Source: Staphylotrichum longicolle
Lineage: Eukaryota; Ascomycota; Sordariomycetes; Sordariales; Chaetomiaceae
Length of the DNA: 64,000 bases
Direction: 5' to 3'
Assembly: GCA_019096155.1 (NCBI GenBank)
Contig: JAHCVI010000004.1
Location: 2,356,001 to 2,420,000, forward strand
In this document: positions 21,893-33,800 of the stretch, piece after piece
Numbering within the stretch: position 1 is the stretch's first letter
How the letters are laid out: the number at the start of each line of letters is the position of its first letter
Notes under the pieces: generated by a model
Seen by the model: the letters and a program-made list of their open reading frames with translations, nothing else
Database searches by the model: none
Told to the model about the DNA's origin: nothing
Position numbers and translations under genes: made by a program

Positions 21893-22628
21893 ATGATCCG
21901 ACCGCCGCCTCTAAACCCGCATGCTGCCAAACGGAAATTTTTCAGCGACAACAATGACTTGCTCCCCAAGAAGCGACGGGCAACCGAGCCGCATCCTGAT
22001 ATCCAGACCCAGAATCCCAAAACAACAAACAACGGCAACGACAATAGGCAGCTACAGCCAAATCTACAACCCACTCCTTGTCAAGTTAGGCCGCAAATTT
22101 GACATCAAGACCATGTCCGTCATGACATCGACCAGCATCAGCAAACACGTCGACCGTGCCCTCGAGCATCTCAGTCGTTTCAATCCCTGGGATCAGGCAG
22201 TTCTTCCCGGTGTGGTGCTCCTGTGTGGGAAATCCGCCGCTTCGAGCAAGCTCATTACCATATCGGAGCTCATCCGGCGCCGCATCGGCGAGAGCGAACA
22301 GAAGTGGTTCCAGTACAACGTGCTAAACGAGATGATCGTGCAAGAGGCGGTGGCAGCGGCGGAGGAGCCGTCGGTGGTGGAGGACACGTACATGGCCGTC
22401 GAGGGAGACGACGAGGAGGCCGCAGAGAACGAATACTTTGAGACGAGGCAACCGACCGTCCACGAACAAGCAGTACAACCAGCGAAGGTCCGATACAAAT
22501 CACACTTGACGGTCCTGCTCTCTAGAGTGCCGCTGGACGATTTGAAGACGGAACCATACGTTGCGGTGCAGACCAATGAGCAGATGATCGAGCACCTGCA
22601 GAAGAAAAAGATGGGATTGGTTGCCTAA
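21893..22628 (+). CDS. Alba-domain DNA/RNA-binding protein, N-terminus uncertain
   Basis: The core NPLLVKLGRKFDIKTMSVMTSTS...ISKHVDRALEHLSRF begins an Alba-like fold, and the C-terminal part SHLTVLLSRVPLDDLKTEP closes it. Alba proteins bind nucleic acid; in eukaryotes related folds occur in RNase P/MRP subunits and RNA-binding proteins. An acidic loop (MAVEGDDEEAAENEYFE) sits inside the domain. The core is in the frame that ends at 22628, with its first ATG at 21921. However, the stretch from the ATG at 21893 in a different frame (MIRPPPLNPHAAKRKFF and then LLPKKRRATEP) looks more like a genuine N-terminus with a nuclear localisation signal. No GT dinucleotide occurs between 21901 and 22080, so splicing cannot join them. 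A one-base indel near 22028-22060 would. ATG 21921 and ATG 22114 remain alternative starts. Confidence 0.75.
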
Positions 22629-23098
22629 GCTTTGACTTTGGCCAAGATCCCTGGACGACGGTTCCCAGGGACAGGAGGGGAGTTAGATAACGAGCACAAG
22701 CTCAGCGAGGCGGAAGCCTGAGAAGACAGCGTGATACCCAACATGATTTGCCAGGCAGCCTGGATGTTTGCTGATAACAACATATCCATCTCCAATGCCA
22801 AGTTCTCATCCATCAAATGTATTCAAACCAGCGCTATGACAACACGTGAGACGACCAGTGAAGGAAGTTCCCAATCTTTAACGAACGCCCAAAGCAGCAA
22901 TCCAGTGTAAATGCAAGTAATGCCCGTGTCCACAGCGATTCCCACTCGCCAAATCCAGACATGACAACAACCAACTCTTGCTGCCACAGCCTGGATACCA
23001 ACAACCCCTTTTGATCAGGCAACAGGTCCAACAAACAAGATCTTGTTAGTCAAGTGCTTCCCAAGCTTCAGCCTTCGCATGCCCATCTCACTCCCACC
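22629..23098. other. convergent 3' spacer between the Alba gene and VTC1
   Basis: This stretch of 470 nt between convergent genes shows no supported feature. Confidence 0.5.
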
Positions 23099-23564
23099 TC
23101 AATGGCCCTTGTGTTCCTTGTCCTGCGACGAGTACGTGATCCTCAGGACAAAGTTGACCACGACCGCAAGAAGCAAGATGATGGCCAGGAATGTCGGGCC
23201 GAAGCGGTCATCGAAGCCGGCCTGGCCCCTCATTCGTATCGACTTGGCTCTCCAGTGGTATGTTATGAGCGCGTATATCATCGTGGCCATTGCGACGCCC
23301 GTAAACAGGAAGGACGAAATGAAGGCGGGGCGGTCGCCAAAGTTGAGCATGCCGATCGCCAGGGCGCCGAGGATGACGGTGAAGTTCAGCCATGAGAGGA
23401 AGGTACGCTCGTTGGCAAAGAAGACCTTGGGTTCAACGCGCGTCGGGAGCGCGATGCGCTTGCCTGTGACAGGGGCAGGTTAGACTCAGGCCCTCGATCG
23501 ACTGAGGGGTTGTTGGATCGTGAAACAAACCCGGCGCAGTCTGAAGCAGAGGTTGGCTGGACAT
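23099..23564 (-). CDS. vtc1: VTC1, vacuolar transporter chaperone subunit
   Basis: The two exons are 23564-23531 and 23463-23099, totalling 399 nt and 132 residues. The intron is GT...AG. VTC1 is the small membrane subunit of the VTC complex, which makes polyphosphate and moves it into the vacuole. The spliced start MSSQPLLQTAPGKRIALPTR leads into VEPKVFFANERTFLSWLNFT. Three hydrophobic segments follow: FTVILGALAIGML, FISSFLFTGVAMATMIYALI and FLAIILLLAVVVNFVLRI. This is the usual three-helix layout, and the length is normal for the family. The gene is divergent from the dynein light chain gene. The shared promoter carries two CACGTG boxes, which fits phosphate-responsive control. Confidence 0.93.
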
Positions 23565-23839
23565 GGTGAGGGAGGATGTGAGAAGACGGGTCGTCGTGAT
23601 CAATCAGGGTGCGATCCAAGACCGTTTTGACGTTGGAACTACTTGGAGATTCGGCCAGAGAATGGCGATTGCCTCGTATTATCGTCGTCGCTCTGGTGGG
23701 TTTTCGATGAAGAACCTACACCTGACACCTGACGCCGCAGTCGGCGCACCAGAAAGCTGCCCAGTTGGGGGCGCAGAGGCTGGAAGGTCAATTGATCAAT
23801 CAGAAGGGACATGGATGGTCCCGCTCAAAGAAGCTGCAG

Positions 23840-23845
23840 CACGTG
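23840..23845. promoter_or_regulatory. CACGTG box, distal to VTC1 by 276 nt
   Basis: A palindromic CACGTG lies 276 nt upstream of the VTC1 start. CACGTG is the core bound by yeast Pho4 and the filamentous-fungus regulator NUC-1, and yeast VTC1 belongs to the PHO regulon. Binding here is inferred. Confidence 0.45.
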
Positions 23846-23912
23846 CGGCACGCTTGGCATCTTACTGGCAGAGAGCTTTCGGTTACGTCACAAGCGGGGG
23901 CTTCCGTCTGAT

Positions 23913-23918
23913 CACGTG
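23913..23918. promoter_or_regulatory. second CACGTG box upstream of VTC1
   Basis: A second perfect CACGTG lies 73 nt beyond the first and 349 nt upstream of the VTC1 ATG. The pairing in one promoter strengthens the case for phosphate control but does not prove it. Confidence 0.45.
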
Positions 23919-24261
23919 CCAGTTGCGGAAAGGGTTCTTATCTGGTTATCTTATCAATGAGGCGCCCGTGCCCGTGGTGAGGCTGGTGGAAGTGGCGCTT
24001 ATCGGTCCAGGGGTCGAGTCGGGGATTGGAACAGAGGGGACCAATACCGCGTCGTTCAACGGCATCAAACAGACCACATCGCGACTGCAGCACACCGCCT
24101 CTACCGCGCCGAATCCGCTCAGTTTATGGTTCAAACAAAACAGCAAGGCCTTCTCACTCCCTGATCTTGGTCGACTTGCCCACCGTCTTTATCCTTCGAC
24201 GGAACACCACCGCTTCCCCCACAACAAACACATCTCCCACTTCAAAAACCAGCAGATCAAG

Positions 24262-24940
24262 ATGGCCGCTGAAACAAACTCGGTATGGCCCTCCATTCCT
24301 TTCAACACTCCACTTGAGAACCGCCCGCTGACATTCTGTAATAGCCGATTGCGCTCAAGCGCCTCGAGCAGATCTCCAACGATGTGCGTCCTCCCACGCC
24401 GAACCCCGCCCTGTCCTGAGATCGAAGCGACTTTGCAGACGAGAACAGACGAAACAGATGAGAAAATACGAGGATGGGACTGACATGCAAAGGATAGGTG
24501 TGCAACAGCGTTCTGGAGAACGTCGAGTACTACGAGCACCCCAAGACGGCCCAATGGAACGAGACGATCATTGTACGTTGAAGTCGATACACAGGAACCT
24601 CCGAGACAAGGCTGACGAAAGGCTCTCCAACTAGAACAAGATGCTCAAAGCGGTGATGTCGGAGGCTACCCCCGAAGGTGCCACCGCCCCGGCGTACAAG
24701 TTCGCCATCAACAGCACCATTGTCCAGCATGTCGTTCCCACATCTCAGCTCAACAAGCCCACGAGCCCGCCAACGGACAGCGAGGGTGCCTCCAAGAAAG
24801 GGCAGGCCGGCCGGCGCGGCATGCACAGCGCAACGGGCGGATTCTGGAACGAGAAGACGGACGGCATGTGGAGCTTCAAGTGGGATGGGGACGCCAAGGG
24901 GTTGGACGTGGTTATTATGCTCATCTGGATCGCCGTTTAG
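24262..24940 (+). CDS. dynein light chain, Tctex-1/DYNLT family
   Basis: The four exons are 24262-24282, 24345-24383, 24498-24572 and 24635-24940, giving 441 nt and 146 residues. All introns are GT...AG. The protein is a light chain of cytoplasmic dynein that binds the intermediate chain and helps cargo attachment. The spliced sequence reads MAAETNSPIALKRLEQISND and then VCNSVLENVEYYEHPKTAQW, leading into the conserved strand YKFAINSTIVQHVVP. The end FKWDGDAKGLDVVIMLIWIAV is typical of the family. A loop of about 35 residues (SQLNKPTSPPTDSEGASKKG onward) sits between the last strands and makes the protein longer than animal DYNLT1, as in other filamentous fungi. The first exon codes for only seven residues. 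Confidence 0.9.
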
Positions 24941-27258
24941 ACGTTCACTTGTTTTCGCAAGTCACGCAATACATACACTTTAATAGCGACTATCGTGGTC
25001 TTTGGACCAAATCCAAAACTTACGGAGGCACCCCAGAACAAGGAACAATAAACCCTCGGCAGACCACAGTTTCGCAGTCGTGACTATTCCAACTAGGACA
25101 CCCGGTACATATGTGCTGGCAGGGCCGGACACAGCACCACCTAGCAAGATCGGGGATCTGGGGAATTAGTGCGGCTTAAGGCCCAGGACTGACGAAGAAA
25201 TCGGGCTGTCCCGCCAAGACCGATAACTGGCCCGGAAACACCCCATGCAGGAACCCACGACGTCGGGAAGAAGGGTGGTTCTTGCGGGGGTGGCTTATGT
25301 TGACCCTGGTCCCCGCTAACAACTCCACGACACCTCCTTCGATCCCAGCCTACAGTCTACTTCGAGCGCCTCTTGCGCCTTTAACACTCGAGCGACGACG
25401 TCCCCGGACCAACCGGCCAACGTGGTCAACCCGGTTGTATGGTCTCAGGAGTTGGCCGCCGCGATGTGGCCCGTGAGCCCGCCTGCAATCACAAGATGTG
25501 GGCGGTGGCACAGACAATCAAGGGCATGAGTTGCGACGATCTGTTGCCACTCGGAAAGCCATCACTTCATCTTGCCCTCATGACGGCTGTTGTCGGGACC
25601 CTGAGAAACGAGAGTGAGGTCAGATCAGGCACACAGCGGCCAACCTTTCCTTTTGCAGACCGAGTGACGGCTTGTTCGGGGCAAGTTCAAGGTCCCAGAA
25701 ATCCAAACGCTCTCGGGAACAGCGGGGCAAAGGTGGGGTATTTCTTCTCGTGTTTCCCCTTCCCGCAACGACCGGGACAACCCATCATCGCGAACTCCTA
25801 AATTTTCAGCCGATTTTGAGCGCAGAGTCATGCTCCTGTGCCAGACGGCATATCTGTGAAACCCCATGATGTCAATTGTTTGGTGTACCTAGGCTCAACC
25901 GGAGGGCCTCCGGCTTCCACGCAATGGATGGCGCCTCTGTCTCAACATAGCAAACAGCACAGTGCAACGGTCACGGGAATGAGATGGAAGTGGCGACAGG
26001 CCAGCCTCGTGACGTTGGCAGGACGGATCAAGTTGGTCAAGCTCGCAAAGGCCACCTTCCTTCGCCAAGCAACCCTCTCTGTGCCCCTCTCTGTGTGACT
26101 TTGGCACTCCGGCCTGGGGAAGGCGCCAGGACGCCAAACATGGGAGCAAAGATCCAGATGGGTCGATCCCCACAGCCTCCTGCAGCCCAATGCACCTCCA
26201 TGCTGTCAGCCAGAAAGGTGCCATGATCGTCGCCCATCAGTGATCATACCACAGGACAACTTGAACATCGATTGGCCGGATAACCTTGCAATTCGTAGTG
26301 CCCAGAATCGATGATTCACACGCACCCTTTGGCACCCTCCAAGACACCACAATCACTGCTGGTGTCCTGAAATTCTTTCGAGGCCAAACGCAAGATGGCA
26401 TTCCCCGGCTTCATTGCTCCACCCCGCCCGAGGCCGGGGAACAAGACGACCGGCTTCCGGACCAGGACTGCCCTCGACGGCTAATCAGGGGCTGATGATC
26501 GCCCTGCCCCGAGTTCCATCTTGCCCTATCTCACAAAGCAGCCCTAGAATTTTTCGTCCTGACGTTTTTGTACCCCCCCTTGCCAGCCCGTGTTACACCC
26601 GCAGGCTCGGCAACCTTGGCACCCTCTCTGCTGCTTTCTGGCACCAGGCCTGGACGCTCGGCTGCTCCGGTCCACTTACCCTGGCCATTCCTTCAGCCAC
26701 GGCGGATTTGGGCGATCAACCATAAAGAACGTTTGCCTCTTCTTCAACCCCGATATTAATACGCATTTCCCCCCATCCCATGAACCCGCTAGTAAGGCGC
26801 CTTCGACATACACAACACACTCTCGTGCAACCATCATTACACCTTGCGGCTCGAGAACGAGCCCGATATATAATCGAAGCAACGCTCCCCAATCGCTGAT
26901 AACCCCACCTTGGTCGAATCCCATCACCTGTTCGGCTTATACATTCCAAGCGGTCTCAACACCAACCCGTCTGCAATCACTCCCACGTCTTTCATAGAGG
27001 CAACATTGATTGCGGCATCTTAAGGCCAAGAGGACGATTCTACCACCATAAACCCATCCCCTGTTCCCATCGTTCTACTTTGAACGGTCACCAATGCTTG
27101 AGGTTCTCTACAGCGGCCCGCCCTCATTGGAGGGGTCTCGGTCACCATACAGCAGAGATGAGGCCAAGACGAGAGAACAGAAACATGGGGGTAAGCGCGC
27201 CCCGCGCCGGTCACAGACTCAACACGAGTACTTTCTCCCTCCATCACCCGCCTTCACG
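24941..27258. other. intergenic spacer between the dynein light chain and F-box genes
   Basis: This spacer of about 2.3 kb holds many short overlapping frames on both strands, none with a recognisable domain. An AATAAA at 25047-25052 may be the polyadenylation signal of the upstream gene. I see no RNA gene. Confidence 0.5.
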
Positions 27259-27972
27259 ATGTTCACGATCCCCGCGTCACCCACCGAGGAGCGGCCTCAG
27301 ACCCCGGCAGCACCCCCAGCGGCCGAGAAAGAAGCCGAGCGAGCACGAACGCCGGCACGAAGGCCACCGCTTGGCCCACCGCGGCGGTCATACTCGGTGA
27401 CAGACAAGCAACCGATCCCGCGGCGCCACAAGCATGTGAGCGGGGTGGCGTTCCAGGACCTCCCCGCGGAGATACACTACTCGATCATGGACTTCCTCGA
27501 CCCCATTGATAGTGCCTGTCTCGGCCTGACCAACAAGCGCTTCTACACCATCCACCGCAAGCTGCATGGCACGGTCCCGCTCACGACGCGGCGGAGCGGG
27601 CCGAACGAGCTGGAGTGGGCATGGCATCTGGCAGGCAACATCGTGCGGACAAACCCGGCGGTGGACGTCGACAACAAGGACGCCGCCACGACGGAGGCGC
27701 TGAAGGGCCTCGGGGAGGAGGAGAAGAACGCCCTGTCGAAGCTGCGGGTGAGGGGCCAGGGCTACTGCAGGATGTGTGGCGTGACGCGGTGTCAGCTGCA
27801 CAAGCACATCCAGGAGTGGATGGGCGATCAGTTTGAATACTGCTCAGTCAAGCAGAAGTTCGGGCCGGTCGCGCCCGAGGGAGCCAAGAGTTATTGCTAC
27901 AAGAGCAAGCCGGGGAATGCCAAGAGGTGCGGACGACACTTCGTCCGCTCGAATAAGGTGGAGCTGAGGTGA
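27259..27972 (+). CDS. F-box protein
   Basis: The frame gives 237 residues from the ATG at 27259, which has good context (CACGATGTT). It stays open upstream to an ATG at 27094, adding 55 residues. An F-box sits near residues 58-100: VAFQDLPAEIHYSIMDFLDP and then DSACLGLTNKRFYTIHRK. F-box proteins recruit substrates to SCF ubiquitin ligases through Skp1. The C-terminal part has a spaced set of cysteines and histidines (CRMCGVTRCQLHKH, YCSVKQK, YCYKSKPG, RCGRH), which could bind zinc. The N-terminus is a Pro/Ala/Glu-rich disordered region. I do not recognise the substrate class. Confidence 0.8.
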   Translation: MFTIPASPTEERPQTPAAPPAAEKEAERARTPARRPPLGPPRRSYSVTDKQPIPRRHKHVSGVAFQDLPAEIHYSIMDFLDPIDSACLGLTNKRFYTIHRKLHGTVPLTTRRSGPNELEWAWHLAGNIVRTNPAVDVDNKDAATTEALKGLGEEEKNALSKLRVRGQGYCRMCGVTRCQLHKHIQEWMGDQFEYCSVKQKFGPVAPEGAKSYCYKSKPGNAKRCGRHFVRSNKVELR

Positions 27973-29144
27973 AGGGGGGAGCAAGCGCGGAGTTGTGACG
28001 ATGAGGGTGTTTACATGATTCCTTGCGATTATACAAATACAGCGATGGGGTTACGGCAGCTCGGCATGGAGGGAAGCTAGGGCTCGAATACCACGGTCAG
28101 TGAAGAGACCGGACATCTGAAGACGACCAAAGGTCGCCGTCGCCGTCGCCCGACCGCGATAGGTAGAAACATCCCAATAACTATCTTAATTTTCAGACAC
28201 ACTTTGCGCTCCTTCTTGACTTTCACCTGTAAAGCCTCGTATGTCCCGGGCGCACGTACCTCAAAAGATCGGATCAAGGCCCAGAGGCGGAAGGATTCGA
28301 GATGATGACGGGTTTGGTGTGCAGCAGCTTGGCCTGTGAAATCGGCCAAGCCCCAGCAAGCCACTGGAGCTTGGAACGGCGCTGCATCGCTGCACCACAG
28401 GAATGACGTGACCCTACAGGGGGCCATGGCAGCATCCCTGCAGGCCTTGAAGCAGCATCCAGCAAAAAGGAAATTGTCCCAGAAAAATCCACCATCGGTC
28501 GACGCCCCTTTCTTACGGGACTTAGAAGTGCCCCGAGCTAGCAACTGCACCAGGTTGCGAAGAATTGAACGCGACGCGGTCTCGGACTTCTCATTGACGT
28601 GTCTTAAATGCGCTGTCTCGCCGAGTTCGACAGTTGTCTTGTCGAAGATCCCTGAGCTGTTTGCGAGCTGTCTGTTAGCTCCCTTTACCTTGCTGTTGTT
28701 ACCTACATGTTTTAGCTGTGGACCACCTCGTGCTTTCCACTACTACCCGCTTCAAAACCAGGATATCTCCTCCGCGTCTCGGCCCCGCGCCGGTCAAGCA
28801 CTACCTGACATCCAACGCAACGGTTCTCGGTTCGCGCGTCACCTAATACCAGCAGTTCTTCCCGGACCTCAACCTCAATCTCCACGCCTAGTCCGACCGG
28901 CAACTCAATCCAGGGCGTCAGCAGCAGTTACCGACTGGAACCAACGAATTTCCCACATACCGACGCACCCCAGGAGCCAAGCCCCAGCAACCCGAACTTC
29001 AACCCCGATCCTTGATCCGATAGAAGGCGTTCGCGACGATCGACGGCATATACATCCGGCTGGAGCCCACATTGCGCGGTCTTTCTCCAATTCAACTCGT
29101 CATATTTTCCTCGCCTCGACAGCCTCCATTCCGACCTCTCCACC
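27973..29144. other. intergenic spacer and leader upstream of PCT1
   Basis: This spacer of about 1.2 kb probably includes the 5' leader of the cytidylyltransferase gene. A 373-codon frame (28336-29457) crosses it but runs out of frame into the next coding exon and is rejected. Confidence 0.5.
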
Positions 29145-30842
29145 ATGTCGTCACCGAACTCGGCGGCACAAGGCGCTGGAAAGCGCAAGCGCAACACTAC
29201 AGCCAGCGCTCTCGAGAGGGACCAGAACCGGATCATCCAGACCGAGTCCCGCGACGCCTCGGGCGAGGAGGGCGACACCACGGCCCCCGAGTCCAGCCGG
29301 ACCGGCGGCGCCCACAAAAAGACGGATTCGACCAGCGCTGCCACCCCCAGCAAGCGCCAACGCTCCAGCTCGGACCAGATTGCCGTGCCACAAGCCCTCG
29401 ACCCGGGCGAGCCGAGCGATACCACGGAAGCAAGCGTCGACATCGCCGAGCGCGTGACGCGCAAGGGCAGCCGGAAGTCCGTCTCGACCAAGGCCGAGAG
29501 CAGTCTCAATGGCAGCGGGATGGTCTCTAGCAAGGTCCAAGCCGCCATGGCTCCGCCGCCGATTGGCAAGCTTACACACCCTGCCGGTTACACGACGAAT
29601 CCACCGCCCACGGGCCGTGCGGTGCGGGTGTATGCGGACGGCGTATTCGATCTGTTCCATCTTGGGTATGTCTAACCGCCTTTTCATCTCGGCACTGAGC
29701 ATTACTACTATGCTCCTGGAGGGTAGTAGAACTAACAAGAATTCAGACACATGCGCCAGCTCGAGCAAGCAAAGAAGGCGTTCCCCGAGGTGTACCTGAT
29801 CGTGGGTGTCACAGGCGACCAGGAGACACACGCGCGCAAGGGCCTTACGGTCCTTTCGGGCAAGGAACGCGCCGAGACGGTCCGCCACTGCAGATGGGTG
29901 GACGAGGTGATTGAAAACTGCCCGTGGATCGTGACGCCCGAGTTCCTCGAGCAACATCAGATCGACTACGTCGCCCACGACGACATTCCCTATGGCGCCG
30001 ATGAGGGCGACGACATCTACGCGCCCATCAAGGCCGCCGGCAAGTTCCTCGTGACGCAGCGGACCGAGGGCGTGAGCACCACGGGCATCATCACGAAGTA
30101 TGTCTCTCCTCTCCTCTCACCATTCACACAAAAATTATGTGCCATGTTTACGAACCTCCCACCTGCAGAATCGTCCGCGATTACGAAAAGTACATCGCGC
30201 GCCAACTCAAGCGCGGCACGACCCGCCAGGAACTCAACGTCAGCTGGCTCAAGAAGAACGAGCTCGAGCTCAAGCGCCACGTGCAGGACCTGCGCGACAA
30301 CATCCGCAGCAACTGGGCCACCACGGGCCAGGAGCTCAGCCGCGAGCTGCGCCAGTTCTGGCCGACGTCGCGCCCGCAGAGCCCCGCCCGCTTGCCGCAG
30401 GGGGCGGCCTCGTTCCTGGCCGGCAACGGGGATGCGCCGCCGAGCAGCCCGCTCGGTCCGAACGCGTCGACGGGCGCGGGGGCCGGGTCCGGCGGGTTCC
30501 CCTTCCCCCGGAGCCCGACGGGGACCGGCCCCACGACGGCGGGAGAAAGGGCGACGAACAATGTGAATGACTTCGTGACGGGGTATACGCTGGGGTTGAT
30601 TGGGGGCGTGCGGTCATGGGTAGGTTTTTCTTGTCCCCCTCTCTCTAACACGTGTGGATTTGAGTGGGACAATGCTAACGTTGCGTGCTCTTTTCTTGCG
30701 ATAGATGACCAAGAGCCGCAGGGCTTCAAGGGAAGAGGAGAGCCGGCCCGCGAGCGATGACGACTCGGAAGAGAGCGAGGACAAGGCGGTGAGTGAGGGG
30801 CGGCGGTCGACGCAGTTGCCCGCCACGAGCCAGAGGGGTTGA
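29145..30842 (+). CDS. pct1: choline-phosphate cytidylyltransferase
   Basis: The four exons are 29145-29665, 29747-30097, 30169-30619 and 30705-30842, giving 1461 nt and 486 residues. The enzyme makes CDP-choline from CTP and phosphocholine, the rate-setting step of the Kennedy pathway. The catalytic domain starts at VRVYADGVFDLFHLGHMRQL. Its HxGH nucleotide-binding motif is formed across the first splice junction (residues about 172-175). The second signature RTEGVSTTGIITK is present just before the second intron. It is followed by IVRDYEKYIARQLKRGTTRQ and a helical region that probably binds membranes and controls activity. Long disordered tails rich in Ser, Pro and Glu flank the domain. 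A donor-like GTGAGT at 30789-30794 lies just before the stop, so an alternative 3' splice form is possible. Confidence 0.93.
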
Positions 30843-33800
30843 AGCTCGGGTGTGTCTGTGTGTCTCCTGTTGTGCGGAATGTGGAGGAGGTGGTTCTTTA
30901 AACCACCCCCTACCATTGTCTACTTTGCGTTGCTTTGCCGAATACTCGGGTGTGGGGATGGTTTCTTCCGTAGGAGACCGTATCCTACGTCAACTCGGGG
31001 TCGTACCTGTTTTGTTTGTTCTTTCTCTACCTCGTTTTTCTTGGGATAGGCGGCAGGAATCATCTTTCCGGGACTCTTAAGCTTCAAAAGTTTGCCTAAA
31101 GGAAAGGAAGGGCAAAACCCCGTGTGATAGCAACGAAGTGCCGAAGTATAATTGGTCCAGTCATGCCTTCCTCGCTGCATGGGTTTTGTCTATAAAGTAT
31201 CATATCATGTCTTTATCGCTTGACTTACGCAGTGGAGAGTAATGGCCAAGGGACATATCAGGTATAAGGAAATGTTTTGGGGAATTTAGGAGGAGCAAGT
31301 GGAGTTTGTCTACTGCTCTCGTCTAGTTACGTAAGTGCTATGTGAGAGAGTTTGCCTAGAATGATGCTGTTTCAGATCGCATGCTCTGGGCAACCTCGAG
31401 TGTTGCTGTTGTAGGAAGGTGTTGTCTGTGTGCGTAGCCCAGGGCTTTTAACCAGAAAAGGAAGGGGAAACAAAACAAAACAGTGGCGGTGTCCATTGCC
31501 CTTGGTAGACCAAGACTCTAGACACTCCTGAGGATGCATTGACTCCATGTAGTCGTCGTCCACCTCTATCCAGCTTACAACTAGAACTAATTCTCTAACC
31601 CATGATTGTGCTCGACTCGGTAGAAGCCGTCGAGTCTTGTAAGAGAGTGAGTGTTCTCTCAAGTCCGCACCCCTTCCAGGGTCTATCAAAGAGCAATGAC
31701 CACACCCCGTTCGTTACTCGGGTGCCCATGGGACTCCGAAACCGAGGAAGTGGACAAGGTGTTTCTGTTGGCTTTCTGTCCCCTGTTACCTCCTGATTGT
31801 TTCGGACAAGTTTGTCGGACATGCTGGCCTGGAGTCATGTTGTTGGTGGCAAAGTCAAGACCCCGGCTGATCACCTCGATCATTCCTGTTGGGTATCACA
31901 GTAAGTTTGATGCGGTCTGTCTCCGCAGCTCACAGGTTACTGTTCCTCGTAGCCGAGATGATGTATGGGACACGACCATCAAACTCAGTAGCATGTGAAA
32001 GTTTTGGTTGACCGAACGGCGGCTAATGGTTCCAGTGTATTTGCTGGCTGCCAAAGGTGGCCGCGTACCAGACCGTGCGTTGTTGTTGCCCGGTTCACTG
32101 GGGCAACGACGGGTGACAAGAAAAGGGGGGTGCTACGTATAACCCTAAGAGGCCCGGGTGAGTGACAGATTATTGATTTACGCCCAGTTGGTTTGCTCTG
32201 ACAAATGGCCTCCCCGATTGAACCACAAGAGACACTTCAGTCAGAGCGAGATGAACGTCATGCCTCAGGGGCCGACCATACGGCTACCGAGATGGTCTGC
32301 TTTTCCCCACCCAAGGAGAGCATCCTATTTGCAGATATTCTACTACTGGGCCACATTCAGCAGATAAGCCGGGCCTTGCCCCGGGCCGTTTGCTCCACAG
32401 GGCTGAAGAAGGTGTCGCATCGCGGAACGGACCTGGAGGGCCGCATGGGATCCGGCCCAGCCGAGGTGCTGTTGTGCCCAAGACCCAGCGGGCCGGGGCA
32501 CATGCAGCCCTCCCCGCCCTTGCAGAAGATGGCCGTTGGGGTCTGGTTCTGCAACAGCCCGGGGAGAGTCAAGGGGCCGTTCGTTCGTTGGGGGTTTGAG
32601 CGGACTCTGAGCTGGGATTTACGGCGTCTTGCGGCGGGGAAACCTCTATCCCGGAATCATCGAGTAGGCTAAAGCCTAAGTCCGGCAAAGTCACTGAGGT
32701 ACCGATTCACACAAACACAAATAGAGATCCCTACATCCAGACTGTGCAGGTGCAGAGGCATCACGCGCTTTGCTCAAGAACCATCTCTCTCCGGTAGCGA
32801 ATCCTGCGGCGACGATATCTAGCCAATGGTACCGCACAGATCGATGGGTTGGGAGGTTCCTCTCAAGCTAGGCCTGCAGAGAAGGTTGTTTAGGCAAGCA
32901 GCCTGACCATGAAACGGTTTCAGAGTTCTCGTAGCGGTGGGTGGGAAGTGGAGAGGGACGCAGGTCCGCGGCCCAGTCCAAGGGCTCGTTCCAACGCTCA
33001 CCGAGATGGTGGTGGTTGCTTGTCACCATGTCACCCTCGAGCCTGGCATGACGAGTAATCTGTGGCTGTGCGCTACTTCTCTGCGCACCCTGCACCAACA
33101 GCCGCGCTTGCTCTGCAGGTGTATCGGTCCGAAAACTCAGACAAGAGTTCAGAGCAAATGCAGGTGATTTTTTACTGGGGAAAAACAAGCTGAAGAGAGC
33201 ATCAACGACGGGTGCCGCCGACTTTGGTGTGCGGGAACCCTCATACGAGCTCAGCCGCAGCTAATTATGTATCCGGAGGAGTCGTGATGGCTGTTGTGTG
33301 TCTAAAATGGGGGCCTTGCTTGTTGAATGCAGCAGAGAGATGCAACAAAGATGCAACAGAGATGCAGCGCTTGAATCTCGACCAACTCTGATCAGCAGCT
33401 GAGCACTGTTCCCGAGTAAGATGATGAATGCGAAGGCGGGAATACAGGTCAACACAACCGTCTTTCAGGTTATGCTGTATCTCTCGATAGCACTTTTACG
33501 CGGGAATGCAAATGTATTCGTCAGACTCTGCACATACGACCTTGCAAGTGCCATGCCTGTGTTTGCTGTTTGATGCTGAATCTGTGGATGGCGGGGGTGC
33601 CGCAGAGTTGGGCCGCTTTTTGGCATCCTTGGGGTTGGCGCTTGGGGCATGGGCAGCCGGTGCCTGGACAGATCTTTAGCAGAGAGCCCTAATCCTTGTT
33701 TGGACTAGCTGTACCGCTTCCCGCTGTGGGGCCGCTGTCCTTGAATCGCTCCGCGAGAAATCCCCACCTGTTTTCGAAAATCATTCCAAATCCCCGCTGC

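Larger units (their letters stand above)
23565..24261. other. divergent promoter of VTC1 and the dynein light chain gene
   Basis: This stretch of 697 nt contains two CACGTG boxes, listed separately. Open frames that cross it overlap exons of both neighbours and are not credible genes. Confidence 0.6.

Noticed and set aside
23563..24483. 306-codon plus-strand frame between VTC1 and the dynein gene
   Set aside because: It crosses the promoter and exons of the dynein light chain in the wrong frame and has no domain.
28336..29457. 373-codon frame upstream of PCT1
   Set aside because: It overlaps the first PCT1 exon out of frame; composition is low-complexity and matches no family.
33529..33550. 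ACATACGACC, which resembles the start of a fungal 5S rRNA
   Set aside because: Only ten bases match what I remember; the rest of the 5S sequence and its internal control region are absent.
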